Counted from the first letter of the stretch, positions 13,701 through 29,139 are shown. The stretch is DNA of 64,000 nucleotides from Turnera subulata (GCA_028386065.3 JAKUCV010004762.1:5275-69274); one strand, 5' to 3'. The notes: a model not told the origin generated them from the letters alone. Program-made: numbers and translations.

Positions 13701-15378
13701 GCCAGCTTATAAGGGATTGATGGACCAATTAGAGCTTGGCATCAACATTCACTACGATTTGGAACAAGCTGCAAGTGACTAAAAGAACACACTTTGCTCA
13801 ACGTTTAAGTTTGAGATTGAAATTCATGCACGTTTGTTTCGAATAATATCAGTTAAGTAGTCTCCTAGCATAAAAGCAATGCAGCTGAAGCAAATTTGTT
13901 TTGAAGTAGTCTAGATTCCTGATAAATCACTTACTACAACTACAGATGGGAATGTTTTTCTTTTATCTTCAAAAAGTTTTGTTTTTTGATCTAATCTTGT
14001 TAAGCAAGAGATCTTCAGGGAGTTTTAGTGATGCACAGACCAAAGACACATTGATTATTTAAAAGTCAGTCAGCTGGAGGCTTCAATTTGTTTAAACCGA
14101 CCTCTATTTCTTCTCTTCAGAAAACTCTGTTTGTATGAAAATCAGGTCAATTGTACCTCATATCCACAACTTCTTCCAAAATTCAACGTGCTTGGTACTT
14201 AACTGTAGGGACAATCTGTTGCCTGTCACTTTTGTTGTAGACCTATTCTCTCCATCTCACCAAATATTTATTCTGATGGCCGAACATGGCCATTTCATAG
14301 AGTTTGTTTTCGGTGAGTGAAGTAATTAATGGGATTAGGCCAAGAAAAAAAAAAGGTAACTAATGGGATTGCGATATTTCGATTTATGTATGCAAGGAAT
14401 TTGGACTTCTTTATGCTGCGTGTTAACTTTCTATGCTTTGTTTTGACATTGGTGGCAGTTTCCGTTGAGTTTTTTGCCGTCCCCAAAAGCACTCTTTGCT
14501 GTAAACCACAAACATTCTTAGCATGCCCCCCTTAACATTCTTGGAGAGGAGTGTTTTTGTCTGAACAGAATGAATTGCTGGCATTGAATCTATACATTAT
14601 TATATGTATGGAAGGAATCCTGACAAAAAAACAAACGAAGAAAATCAATCGAATGAACAAGGAATCACGGACAGAGTTTTTATTTTAACATCTGATGTAA
14701 CATTATCGATCATGCAATACATTTTTTTGTAGTATATGTATATGGAGATAATCAATTAGAACTGTTAGCTTATAGACTAACAGTAATACAATAAGACTTT
14801 GTGATAAATGGTTGATCACATCACATAATCACAGTGTAACCTTTACGTTTATTTATAATTAGGTTACAAGTTAACAGGGTAAGCCCATATCCCAGACTAC
14901 TCCACTTATCCTAATTAATCTTATACAATTGCTTATTCTAATCCCAGATATACACATATGGATTTATGCTATCGCATAGTACAAGATATACCCAGGTTAG
15001 ATATCCAGTAAGAGCACGCCACGTTAATGCATTTGATCCTGAAGGAACAGGGGTCCATCGGTTAACCCTAATTCGGATTAGCAAAGATCATGTTTCTTAA
15101 TTTACCTGACATATACAGCTAATTACCCTCGGTGAACAAATTAATTATAAAAGGAACATTTAATTCGTCAATTACAAAAGAATAGTGGGAATAAAATACA
15201 GGGTCACGGGAGGAATAGACTGCTCTGTCGAATTACAGGTAGAATTATAAAGCATAGAATAGTCCTGATAGAAGGACCATGACAAAGTCTGAAGATGGAA
15301 AGACAACAGTCCAGCTCTTGTCTTTACCTAACTGTCGAACCCATATGTGCACAGTACTATGAGCATGCCCTCTCTGCC
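10753..15378. other. 4.6-kb intergenic region
   Basis: Between the divergent kinase and polygalacturonase genes I find no convincing coding frame, RNA gene or bounded transposon. The part from 15014 to about 15110 is duplicated at 20672-20775 as the upstream border of the polygalacturonase duplication. Confidence 0.5.
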
Positions 15379-15386
15379 TATAAATA
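15379..15386 (+). promoter_or_regulatory. TATA box of the polygalacturonase gene
   Basis: TATAAATA lies 148 bases before the start codon at 15527, the only good match in the proximal region and at a normal distance for a plant leader of about 110 bases. Confidence 0.6.
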
Positions 15387-15526
15387 CATATCCACCAACC
15401 CTTTCCTGATAAGCAAATCGCATCCTCTGCATTGGCATAAGTATAAAAAAAAAGGAGAGAAAAGAAAGAAAACCAACTACCAATCGTAGCTATCTTCAAA
15501 AGTTGCCATCAGAATCAAAGTCGATC

Positions 15527-18270
15527 ATGTCTCTCGACATGAAGACGGGTGGTTTTAACAAGAAAAGCCTTACATTGATGATCCTCATTGCCCTGTGTCT
15601 CTGGTGTTCAAGGTTTGAAACTTGCCAGGCTAGGGAAGGGAAGTACTGGACACAAAGCGAAGCTGGCCCTGCAACATCTGCGCTGGTAAAGAAAGAAAAT
15701 GGTTATGGTGGTAACGATGGCCGCCGCCTGTCAAAGTTTATGGGTGATATGTGGAATGGAGAAGCGCAGGCAACACAACAGTATGGGAAACCTTCCTCCT
15801 TCAATGTATTAGACTATGGAGCCAAGGGTGATGGACATACTGATGACACAAAGGTGATTATTTCTTCAAGTTCTCATATTATATATGCTTATAATTATGT
15901 TGTCGTTACATAGTTAAACCATTTCCAGTCATTCATAGCGCATACATAGCATGAAGCACATATGAAACATTCACCAAGTTTTGCTAGTCAATGTCTTCAC
16001 ATAAATTTCTCTCTAGTTAGCCTTTTTTCTGTAGTACAAAACTCAATGGCGTACTAACTCAAAGAAACATAAGTTGGTATACCCGTTTTGTTGTTATTGA
16101 TCTTAGCTAAATTAATTGAAGCAAATGACCTGAGAATAATTCCTATAGCGCAAACCAACTAAATATGTCGTCTGTAAAGAGGTTAGCTAGTAGCATAAGA
16201 CAGAGTTGAAACTCATACAGAAACACGATCCGCCAAAATGAAAGATAAAATAAAGCAGCGAACGTGCTAGCGGCTATGGATAGGACGAACGTGCTCTTCG
16301 CTTTGAATTATTAGAAAATATATGCGTGTGTTCCGTAAGCTATAGCACCTAAAATGATATGCTATGTAAGTAGCAATCAGTGGCCCGGAAAGAGTATAAA
16401 ATACTAGCTGATTGCTTGGCTGTCACTATATAGGTTATAGCGTTTCTTTATTGGTTCTCTCTGTTTGTCATAATAATGAAGTAGCTCAATTTGGTATGTA
16501 TGGATAAACTAAGCTGAACATCAGTATCGATTGCAATAATTGCTGAATATTGTTATCCGTATTATTGATCATTGGAAAACATAATGACTCTCGCAATACT
16601 GTGAGGCAGGCTTTTGAGGCCGCATGGACAGCTGCTTGCAAAGTAGCAAGATCAAAAATTCTCGTTCCAGCTGGGTCTGTTTTCTTTGTCGGCCCTGTAT
16701 CCTTTCTAGGTTCTGGTTGTGGAGCAAACATAGTATTTCAGGCAAGTTTCCTTGACCATGGATCTCCTCTCACATGCCACGAGCATTATTCAACTTTTCA
16801 ACTCTTGTTTAATCGCGCTACAAAAGTTTGATAATAAAAAATGTCATGCATGCAGTTGGATGGGACTATCTTAGCCCCTGTTAGTTCCAAGATTTGGGGA
16901 TCAGGGCTTTTGCAGTGGATTGAGTTCAAAGAACTAAATGGGTTTACAATCCAAGGAAAAGGTACCATTGATGGACGAGGTTCAGTCTGGTGGAACGACT
17001 TGCCTTCATATGGCAGTGAGTGGGAATCTGAGGTAAAACGATTTTACTAGGCCTATACTCATCCCATACATCTTGACCTTCAACTTCCACCATAGGTAAC
17101 ATTTTCAATTTCATGCATGCTACTGTCCAACAGGTAGGCAACCAACTTGACGGAAAAATGCCAAGCACCAAACCAACAGTAAGCACCCTCTTCAGCTAAT
17201 TAACCAGTCAAAACATGGGAAGTAAGATGCGTTAATGACAAAATTAAAAATTGAAACTTATATGCAGGCATTGAGGTTCTATGGAAGTACTGGTGTTACC
17301 GTGACTGGCATAACAATCCAAAACAGCCCACAAACTCACCTTAAATTCGATAGCTGCACGGGAGTTCAGGTTTCGGATTTCACCACTTCCTCGCCTGGAA
17401 ACAGCCCGAACACAGATGGGATCCACCTGCAGAATTCTCAGAACGTCCTGATTTATAGCTCTGACCTGGCTTGTGGTACTTTTCATTGACTATTAATTAA
17501 TTCTACGAAAAATTACATCATCCGATGTAAGCAATCATTAATTGGGGATCCTATGGTGTTGTACAGGAGATGATTGTATATCCATACAAACTGGATGCTC
17601 AAATGTGTTTATACACAACGTCAACTGTGGACCTGGCCATGGAATTAGCATCGGTGGACTCGGAAAAGACAACACCAAAGCCTGTGTTTCAAATGTCACT
17701 GTCCGTGACGTCTCTATGCACAACACATTAACCGGAGTTCGAATAAAGACATGGCAGGTACGAAATATTTCTGCACACAGTACCATTTCCTGTCCCAAAC
17801 TTACATTTCAATAAACCATGGTTATATATGTGGACAAGTACTCTTGGACTCAGCTTGCATTTTCTTATCAATCTATGTAACGAAGCATTTTCCTATTACT
17901 GTAGGGAGGCTCCGGCTCAGTACAAGGAATCACGTTCTCAAATGTTCAAGTTTCTGGAGTTGGTACACCCATCATGATCGACCAATTCTACTGTGACGGA
18001 AGCAAATGCAAGAATGATTCTTCAGCTGTTGCTTTGACGGGAATAAACTACTTAGGTATTAAAGGCACGTACACAGAAAAACCAATTCACTTCGCTTGCA
18101 GTGACAGTATGCCATGCGTGGGTGTATCTCTATCAACAATAGAGCTAACCGCTTCTGAAGAAGACAGCCCACCTCTTTGCTGGAATGCGTATGGAACAGT
18201 AAAGACGACCACCCTCCCTCCTGTTGACTGTTTGCGAACAGGGAAATCAAGATACCCAACTGAATGCTAA
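15527..18270 (+). CDS. Polygalacturonase (GH28), secreted
   Basis: Hydrolyses alpha-1,4 links in homogalacturonan pectin of the cell wall. Seven exons (15527-15853, 16610-16741, 16856-17032, 17134-17178, 17268-17475, 17567-17757, 17905-18270) give 481 residues. The N terminus has a hydrophobic signal peptide (about residues 15-37). The four GH28 signatures are intact: NTDG (275-278), GDDC (297-300), GHG (320-322) and RIKT (355-358), supplying the catalytic aspartates and histidine. The sequence around LDGTILAP and the exon layout resemble the Arabidopsis At1g48100 group; that placement is from memory of the family. The start is the first ATG after the TATA box; a second ATG at 15539 keeps the signal peptide. 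Intron 2 begins CAG|GCAAGT, a GC-AG intron. A decayed copy lies at 20672-22600. Confidence 0.93.
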
Positions 18271-18919
18271 GCTTATGATGCCAATATCCACAAATGTACA
18301 GGGAAGAAATAGTATTTCGTTTATACACATATATCCTATGTGCGAGTCTTAAGAATAAAATGATAATAGCAAGATTTAGGGAAAACCCAACTGATGACGC
18401 AAAATCTAGAGAAGCTTAGCATTCTCCGGCAAGAAGTACCGTTATAGCAGATTCAGGGGTGTGTAATACTATATAGCATTGGGTGAAAAGAAACCACATA
18501 TATACTTGAGGACATTGCATTTCAAAATTTGATATCCATAAGGGCAACACAACCCGTGGAACATCATGATTCACCACTATATTGTATAAGGCACATTAAT
18601 TGAATATTCTTTTCTAAAATATTTTCTAAAACGGATCGATGGTCTCGGGAACACAAGCTCGTCATTCATCACAGGATAAATGAATTGAAAAAAAAGCACC
18701 AAAAAGTAAAGGATAATTACGACCATTCTACCAAATGACATAGGAATTCAAGATAGGGGCTATATGCACAGAAAATCCAGGCAGTAGTCCAGGCAACATT
18801 CTTAATAACTTAGAACTGTTGATAATGCAAGCATAGAATTCCACAAAAACCAACAAATCTACCCACGAGACACAAAACTTCAAACAAAACTTCAGGTGCT
18901 CTGATGGGACTGATAACCC

Positions 18920-20550
18920 TTAGTTGCGTGCACCTTTCTTACGTTTCTTAAGTCGGCAGCTTGGACAATCAAAGGGATAGTCTGCAACAGAGAAGGAGAC
19001 TGGTCAACAAAATCGTGTCATAATTAATAAGTGAAAGCAAATTATTGCATCTCCTATCAAAACGTAGAGAAACACAGATTCAAAAGTTGCATATTGGAAG
19101 GCGAACATCCAGGGAAAACAGAGTGAAGTGTTAGAAATGCTTCTCCTACAAAGAAATATATTGGAAGGCATTGGAATTCAGTAGATAACTTGGGTAGACC
19201 AAGGGGAGGTCAAGGGCAATTTGACCAAGGGGTTATCTAGCAAGCAAGTTTTCTAAGGTTGTGAGGGTACAAAAGCATTATTGATGGGTTAAGTTCTCCA
19301 AGGAAACAACAGCAACTTGTAGTTAAAATTGCACAGGGAAACTTGAGAACAGAAACTCAATTGAAACATAAACAAGGGTGATGCAGGAAGGGAACACATA
19401 CCGACCCACGCGCCTTTGACTCCATCCTGAATGATAAAACGACGAGGGTTGCTGGTGACGGTAGGAGAGTCGATGGTAAAACAGAGAGAGGCATGCACCT
19501 CGTATCCAACTTCGTGCACTTGTGCGAAAAAGGTGGTGGTGGTAGATCCGGCTGGTGATCCAACAGGCTTAGCTGTGAACTTGATATGCCAAATAAGGCA
19601 GTGATACAGCCACATTTGGGATTTGGCTCTCAGCATGTCCACAAGCTCAAATGAAGCACCCTCCTTATACATTGGATTAGAGTTGCAACAGCAAGATCAA
19701 TTTTTTTTTTTTAAATATATTGAGCAAAAGTACTCGTGATCCAGAAGACACATGAGAAGGATTACAGTATGGAAAATTAAAGAAGGATAATTAAGGAAAC
19801 CTTTTCGCAGTGCAACTCCAAAGCCTTCTCGGCAAAAGGACGGCTTATTTCAAGAATCCCCTTAGTGTCGTCGTCCTCGGGAAGATCAGGGAAACTGGGG
19901 GGAGAGAGAAGGCCAAAATTCAACAATAGAAGAAGGAGAAGAAGAGGAATGATTCGGGTATTTATATATGTGAGCAACAAATTAAAAAGGTTTGGCGATT
20001 AATTAAATTAAAACTCACTCTAGTTTGTAGACACCACCATCCGGAGCGACTTCAATGCCTTTGATACCTTTTAATCCCCTGCAAGAAAAACCACCCAAAG
20101 ATGATAACATGTATGATATAAAAGTGCAAAAAAGAAACGAGAAGAGGGGAAAAAAAATAATAATAACCCTAAAAAAGTAATAACAATAATAATTAAGAAA
20201 GATTTTTTTTTTAACAAAAAAAAACATACGGATCATCGGGTTTCAGGATTCCGCTGTCATCTGAGACCAACCCTCTGCCATACCTCAACTTTGCTAATGC
20301 ATCCATTCTATTTACAGCCAACAAAATTAAAATCAAAATCGGCAGTGCTTAATCGTAATTATTAATTAACAATAGAAGAAGGGAAGGAACACACTACGTA
20401 AAACGAAAAGCATCACCTCAGTCTATGGAGATCCGGTCCCTTGGGATTCAAGGGTCTCAGATTATACCGGGAATCTGCCCGTGCTGGTGGTCCTCGTTTT
20501 TGTCCTCGTCCTCTTCCTTTTCCTCTCCCTCTCATCGCGCCCGTCACCAT
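18920..20550 (-). CDS. Unclassified basic protein, possible cystatin/monellin-like fold
   Basis: I do not recognise a named gene. Six exons join in frame (20417-20550, 20230-20307, 20019-20078, 19801-19894, 19402-19663, 18920-18981) to 229 residues. The first 20 residues form an RG/KG-rich basic tail after two possible start methionines (20550 and 20535). The middle runs through an acidic LPEDDDTKG stretch. The long fifth exon has alternating hydrophobic strands (LVDMLRAKSQ, YHCLIWHIKFTAKP, FFAQVHEVGYEVHASLCF) that recall the helix-plus-sheet pattern of plant cystatin-like proteins, but the cystatin QxVxG loop is not evident, so protease inhibition is not supported. The C terminus is a DCPSCRLKKRKKG tail, a CxxC next to a basic cluster that could be a nuclear signal. 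It lies between the two polygalacturonase copies on the opposite strand. Confidence 0.75.
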
Positions 20551-20592
20551 CGTCTCGTCTATAGACTTTGATTTCTTGCCAATTAATTGTTG

Positions 20593-20628
20593 TCTTGTGT
20601 TGTGTTGTGTTGTGCTGTGCTGTGCTGC
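20593..20628. repeat. TTGTG/CTGTG microsatellite
   Basis: A run of 5-base units, first TTGTG and then CTGTG, lies in the leader of the minus-strand gene, between its TATA box and its start codon. Confidence 0.8.
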
Positions 20629-20646
20629 TATTATATGTGTCGGCTG

Positions 20647-20654
20647 TTTATATA
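20647..20654 (-). promoter_or_regulatory. TATA box of the minus-strand gene at 18920-20550
   Basis: Read on the minus strand this is TATATAAA, 97 bases upstream of the ATG at 20550. The duplicated polygalacturonase block starts only 18 bases further upstream (20672), so the duplication border sits in this promoter. Confidence 0.6.
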
Positions 20655-20671
20655 GGCGGCACCGACTACGT

Positions 20672-22600
20672 GCACGCCACGTTAATTAATGCAGCTGAAC
20701 CTTAAAGAACAGGGGTCCAGGCACATCGGTTAACCCTAATTCGGATTAGCAAAGGTCATGTTTCCTTATCTGATATGATCTTTAATGGACGGCTGCTTGC
20801 AAAGTTGCAGGATCAAAAATTCTCGTCCCAGCTGGGTCTGTTTTCTTTGCGGGCCCTGTATAGGTCCTGGTTGTGGAGCAAACATAGTATTTTCAGGCAA
20901 GTTTCCTTGACCATGAATCTTCTCTCACATGCCACCACGAGCAGTATTCAACTTTTCAACCCTTGTCTAATCGCGCTACGAAAGTTTGATAACAAAAAAA
21001 ATGTCATGCAGTCGTACGGGACTAGGCGTATACTCATTCCATACATCTTGACCCTCTACTTCCACCATAGGTAACATTTTCGATTTCATGCATGCAACTG
21101 TCCAACAGGTAGGCAACCAACTCGACGGAAAAATGCCAAGCACCAAACCAACAGTAAGCACCCTCTTCAGCTAACCAGTCAAAACTAGGAAGTAAGATCT
21201 GTTAATGGCAAAATTAAAACTTGAAACTTATGTTTCTTCATGCAGGCATTGAGGTTCTACACTTGACTGGCATAACAATCCAAAACAGTTAAACAGCCCA
21301 CAAACTCACCTCAAATTCGATAGTTGCACGGGAGTTCAGGTTTTGGATTTCAACACTTCCTCACCTGGAAACAGCCCAAACACAGATGGGATCCACCTGC
21401 AGAATTCTTAGAACGTCCTGATTTATAGCTCTGACCTAGCTTGTGGTACTTTTCATTGACTACTAAATAATTCTACGAAAAAGTCTGTCATTGAAAAATA
21501 TTATCTAATGTTTGCACATCACCGATGGAAGCAATCATTAACTGGAGATCCTATTGTGTTTTACAGGAGATGATTGTGTTTCCATACAAACTGGATGCTC
21601 AAATGTGTCTAACACAAAGTCCACTGTGGTTGTGGACATGAAATTAGCATTGGTGGACTCGGAAAAGATAACACCAAAGCCTGCGTTTCAAATGTCACCG
21701 CCCGAGATGTCTCTATGCACAACACATTAACCGGCGTTAGAATAAAGACATGGCAGGTGTGAAATATTTCTGCACTTTGCACCATCTCAAGTCCCAAACT
21801 TACATTTCAATAAACCATGGTTATGTGGACAACTCCTGGATTCAGCTTGCATTTTCTTATCAATCTATGTAACGAAGCTTTTTCTTATTACTGTAAGGAG
21901 GCTCAGGTTCAGTACAAGGAGTCACGTTCTCAAATGTTCAAGTTTCTGGAGTTGGTACTCCCATCATGATCGACCAATTCTACTGTGACGGAGGCAAATG
22001 CAAAAATGATTCTTCAGCTGTTGCATTGACGGGAATAAACTACTTAGGTATTAGAGGCACGTACATAGAAAAACCAATTCACTTCACTTGCAGCGACAGT
22101 ATGCCATGCGTGCGTGGGTGTATCTCTATCGACAATTGAGCTAACCGCATCTGAACAAGGAAGCCCACCTTTTTGCTGGAATGCGTATGGAACAATAAAA
22201 ACTACCACCCTCCCTCCTGTTGACTGTTTGCAAACAGGAAAATAAAGATACCCAGCTGAATGCTAAGCTTATGAATATCCACAAATGTACAGGGAAGAAA
22301 TAGTATTTCGTTTATACACATAAATCCTATGTGCAAGTCTTAAGAATAAAATGATAATAGCAAGATTTAGCAAAAACCCCAACTGATGATGCTAAATCTA
22401 GAGAACCTTAGCATTCTCCGGCAAGAAGTACCATTATAGCAGATTCAGGGGTGTGTAATACTACAGCATTGGGTGAGAAGAAACCCCATATATACTTGAG
22501 GACATTGCATTTCAAAATTGGATATCCATAAGGGCAATACAACCCGTGGAACATCTGATTCACCACTGTATTGTACAAGACACATTAATTGAATATCTCT
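20672..22600 (+). pseudogene. Polygalacturonase pseudogene
   Basis: This block is collinear with 15014 to about 18615, including upstream and downstream flanks, but much shortened. Exon 1 and the TATA region are deleted: upstream homology jumps into exon 2 near 20785. Exon 2 has an 8-base deletion giving GTA TAG (stop 20861-20863). Most of exon 3 is missing (around 21010-21025). Exon 5 has lost about 14 bases net near its start and has CAG changed to TAG at 21409-21411. The GHG motif is changed to GHE (21634-21642). A four-base GCGT repeat shifts frame in exon 7, and AAA TCA became AAA TAA at 22243-22245. The GC donor of intron 2 is kept. It cannot make an active enzyme. Confidence 0.92.
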
Positions 22601-22827
22601 TCAATCACTTACTTGCAAACCAATCATATCTTGCAAGCACCATCTTTTGCAGTCCATGGTTCATAATGGAATTCTTCAGCAGGGGACCCATCAGTCAGAC
22701 TCTTAATTGTTCTAACAACAGCAGATTAAAAGATTAGAAACAAGATCAAGAAAGATGAATACTAATAAAATCATAAATCTTTTCCCAAAATACCTGATGC
22801 ACCAAAAAAAGGACGCCATCTGTGAAA

Positions 22828-24742
22828 TTATGAGTTCCCAAAACCTGTAGCGACTCTCAATCCTTTGAATGTTTTTATCCTTTCAGGGCTTGGTAGTCCA
22901 GTCATATCTTCATACTTCTTTTCTAAGGCCTAAGAAAATAAGAATGCGATCAGGAACAATGAAAGCTATTCAAAGGAGAGTATTTGGTGAACCACACAAA
23001 AGCAAAGCAGAGGGAGCAGATTAGAACTGAATTTATGAAGTACAGGTAAAGGCTTCAGTTGTGCAAGATATGAGATAGGAAAGATCTCCGATAAAAGTGA
23101 AAAAAAGGAATACAGTAAGGACCACTTCCTCAGTCAGAACCAGCAGTTTTTATGTTCATTTGCCTCTTATGTCATACTTGTAGCAAAAGAAAACTCTTAT
23201 CTATAGCAAGAATGCTTCTAGTTCATTGCTTAAGCAACAAAAAATTCCAAGCAAAGAAAAAATTTTACTTGAAGACATAATTACCATTGGGTATCTATCA
23301 ACTCACCTGTAGATCTGCACGAATACCATCAAGCACTTCTTCAGTCATTCTATCAAAGAACAAAATCCCCTGGCACAATCATATAACATAAACCTTCTTA
23401 GCAAAGATTCAAATGAGTAAAATATGTACATGAATTGTTAAGAATTTATCAAGTCATTTAACCTTAGTAAAATGGCATACACTTGAGTCATTAAACTCAG
23501 TCGAAAGAAGTATTATGTAAAATGATGACTTCAAAGGGTTTGTGTGCTCAAATAAGTGATTCTGTTCGGCACACCTCAAAGATCCACACTCAAGTTAATA
23601 CATATATATTGCAATGCAACTTTAGATCTAAAACCGGCAACATATGCCATATCTTCTTCTTCCTCTTTCATCAAACAAGAAACGGAGAATTTTTAAATAA
23701 GACAATACCTGTAAGTGATCAAATTCATGCTGGAAAACTCGTGCAGAAAGACCGTCCAAATTGAGTGAAAACGTTGCACCATCAATGTCTCTGGCATCAA
23801 TCTTCACAGATTCAGGCCTCTGCGAGCACAAAAAAGAATCAACATTCCCAGTTAAATTTCAGAACAGCACACAACTGAACAAATTAAAAAAAAAAAATAC
23901 TAGTAACAAACTGGATTCAGTATAGCAAGTACCACAACATCTGCATATATTGTGGGAAATGACAGGCACCCTTCATTGTATACCAGTCGTTTCTTCGAGG
24001 ACTTGCTAACTCTTGGATTAACAAGCACCACTTCCTCTCCCTCCCCGGGCTCCCCAGCCGGATTAAACACCATAAGTTGGACATTAACACCTACTTGCGG
24101 CGCCGACAGCCCTATACCATCTGTTCTGTTAAACAAGCAAGCCAACAAATATTGTTCATAATCCTGTAAGTAACAACCATAACTCGTAAGTAAGCATCTA
24201 CCCTATAAACCAAAACCCCAACCAGAACGCTTTTTATCCCCCATATTTTATCATAAAACAAAATAGAAAGGTTTAAAAAACTTACTTGTACATTACATCG
24301 AACATCTCGGCGACTAATTTCTTCAAATTCTCGTCGAAAGTTTCTATTCGCTTGTTCTTCGCTCTTAATATCGGGTCTGGATACTTCACGATTTCTAACG
24401 GCGACTCAAATTGAAGATCCGAAGCTACAATGGAACACAAAAGAATGTACAATCAGTATCTTATGAACCTGTGAGTTATATAAACCAACAAATTTTTCAA
24501 AATTTTTAGTGTTTCTTACGAGAAGCAACTTCGGCTTCCTTGAATGGGGAGATTCGCTTGGCCTGGGCGGAAACCGCCAGTGAACGAGTTAATTTGGGCG
24601 GGATTGAGGTGGAGGTGAGCCGTGAGGTTGAGTGGAATCGGCGGAAGAGAAAGAAAGAAGCGGAGGACGCTGTTTGGTGGTGGAGGAAAGGAAGGAGAAG
24701 ACCTCGCGAGAGAGAGGAGGATGAACGGAGTGTAGCCGCCAT
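22828..24742 (-). CDS. PDF1B: Peptide deformylase 1B, organellar
   Basis: Removes the formyl group from the N-terminal methionine of proteins made in chloroplasts and mitochondria; a metal-dependent hydrolase. Six exons (24520-24742, 24286-24424, 23933-24125, 23709-23819, 23307-23369, 22828-22929) give 276 residues. The first 60 or so residues are rich in Ser, Arg and Leu without acidic residues, as in an organelle transit peptide. The three deformylase motifs are intact: GIGLSAPQVG (124-133), EGCLS (172-176) and HEFDH (216-220), which supply the metal ligands Cys and two His and the catalytic Glu. The C-terminal LEKKYEDMTGLPSPER stretch is close to Arabidopsis PDF1B as I remember it. The start chosen is the ATG of MAATLRSSSS; an upstream in-frame ATG exists at 24907 but would add sequence unlike a transit peptide. 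Confidence 0.95.
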
Positions 24743-26340
24743 CTCCGCCGAAGCAGGGAAGAGGGTGGGGAAGAGAGAGATATGGAGCGCCAAGTTCAGT
24801 TTCGTGGTTAAAAGCGAATTTGGAATTGGCTTAGTATCAGCAGGAAGCTTTAACGGGCTTTTCGTGCGCCACGTCGTCCGGTGAGGCATCAACTTAAAAT
24901 AACACAAACGAACTAGGGGTTGATTATTTGGTATAATTAGAGAAAAATTTATTTTTAATGGTATAAACTATTTGCTAGATTATGATTTTGTAAAAAAATT
25001 TGATTGTTGCATCATATGATTAAATGTTACAAAGACATTTTGCTGGGAAAAGAAAAGTTTCTTACAAGTTGTTAGAGTGTATTAAACTATTAGTACAAGT
25101 TTTCATGGTGCATCAACTTAATGAAATAATAAATTTTATGTATATCTTATGTCATTTTCCCTTTGGCACTTAGTTTCCAAACCATACTATGCTATTGTTG
25201 GTTTTATGAGCCATCACATCACTTTTTTATTATGGTAAAATGGTAAAAAATATAAAGATCTAACAACAATTGTCAAAGATTAGACAAAATAACATAGACC
25301 ATTAATACAACTTTAATAGTACCACGTCCAATTTTATTGATGAATTATTTAATAACGACAGTCACTATTATTTTCATTTTTCACCCACTAATTATCTTCA
25401 TGCTCTTGTTGTATATTAATCCCTAAATGTTTCATCTTTTTTCTTTGAAATGACTAACGAGAGGGTCAGTGAGAATAAAAGAACTATAGAAAAAAAAATC
25501 AAGACAGAGGAATTCGGTTCCTCCTTCTGACTCATTGATCTCTCTTTGATTTTTTTTTTAAAAACATAATATCATCTTCAATTAATTTAAAGTTTTTAAC
25601 TTAAGTGGTGATATGGGAGTATTTTTCTAATAATTATACTCCCTAATCAACAAAACCATCGAGGGGAATTCAAAAATGATCGAAGGGAATCCAACGATCT
25701 TGGCTTTAGTTATTTAAGAAAGGTATATATTCTATTCTATTAATTCTTTAGCTTTGTGAATGTTTATATGTTAAATGTGTTATTGTTTTTGACATTTAAT
25801 TTAATCATTTTTAAAATTTAATAGGGAACATGGTGTGAAAAATATGTTACTATTAGTAAAATATGTTTTGAGCAATTAACGAAACAAGTCAAAGACAAAT
25901 AAAAACCATCTTTCACACATAATAAAACTTATTATGGAGTATATTGGAATAAAAAAAACAATGTCACTATGAAATTATCAACAATGAGCAAATAGACATG
26001 TGTTGTCTATTCCCTTTGGTTGAATTGTGAACCCAATTACACCTCCATTTTCCATGGCTGGACTTAAAAAGCTTGGAAGAAGAACAAATTCACATCCGTA
26101 AATCCTGGTTTTTTTAATGAAAAAGAACATTATGTAAAGAAGTTTTTATTTGCCCCCCAAAAAACGATTTATGTACAGAGAAAGACGACGCGTCGTCTTT
26201 AAAGGAGAAAAGATCGAAGAAGCGCACACGACGTGTGAATCTGCGTGGCGCAATTATCACCACTTTGACACCAAATTGACTGGCCCTTCTTTGCCTACAA
26301 TACTCTCTCCCTCTCCTCCCTCGATCCCCTCTCTTTCGCG
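24743..26340. other. Intergenic, AT-rich
   Basis: Divergent promoter space between the deformylase and ARF1 genes. No gene is recognised. A short inverted pair GGGAGTAT/ATACTCCC at 25615-25642 is noted but too short to call an element. Confidence 0.5.
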
Positions 26341-26370
26341 TTCCTCTTCCTTCAATAAAAAAGGTAAAAC

Positions 26371-26395
26371 TCTCTCTTCTCTCTCTCTCTCTCTC
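26371..26395. repeat. CT-rich microsatellite in the ARF1 leader
   Basis: A near-pure CT run follows a candidate leader-intron donor (AAG followed by GTAAAAC at 26364). With an acceptor near 26676 this would make a 5' untranslated intron. The splice pair is inferred only. Confidence 0.6.
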
Positions 26396-26679
26396 AATTT
26401 TCATTTCCCACAAATCTTCCCTCTCGAATCCTCAAATCTCTCCCTATTGAATCCAACTCTCCACTCTCATCGATCCATATAACTGTGGTAGATCTCCGAT
26501 GATTACACTATTCTCTTCGATCCATCGCTTCAGTTAATGATATCGTTAGCGAAATGATTGTTTTCAAAGAAATTTTGATTCGTATATGTGGATCTCGTTT
26601 TTTAGTACTATAGATCCTTGCGGTTAATTTCTTCGATCTCTCACTTTTGCTGACTATCCGTTTTGTGCTGCAACAGTGA

Positions 26680-29139
<2,460 letters not shown>

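Noticed and set aside
24540..24884. Long open frame antisense to deformylase exon 1
   Set aside because: It is an Arg/Glu-rich shadow of the transit-peptide coding region, whose real frame is confirmed by splicing into PDF motifs.
25615..25642. Short inverted repeat GGGAGTAT/ATACTCCC
   Set aside because: Only 8-base arms, no target duplication and no Stowaway-like interior; too small to call.
26150..26482. 110-codon open frame upstream of ARF1
   Set aside because: It overlaps the promoter and CT-rich leader of ARF1 and shows no protein-like features.
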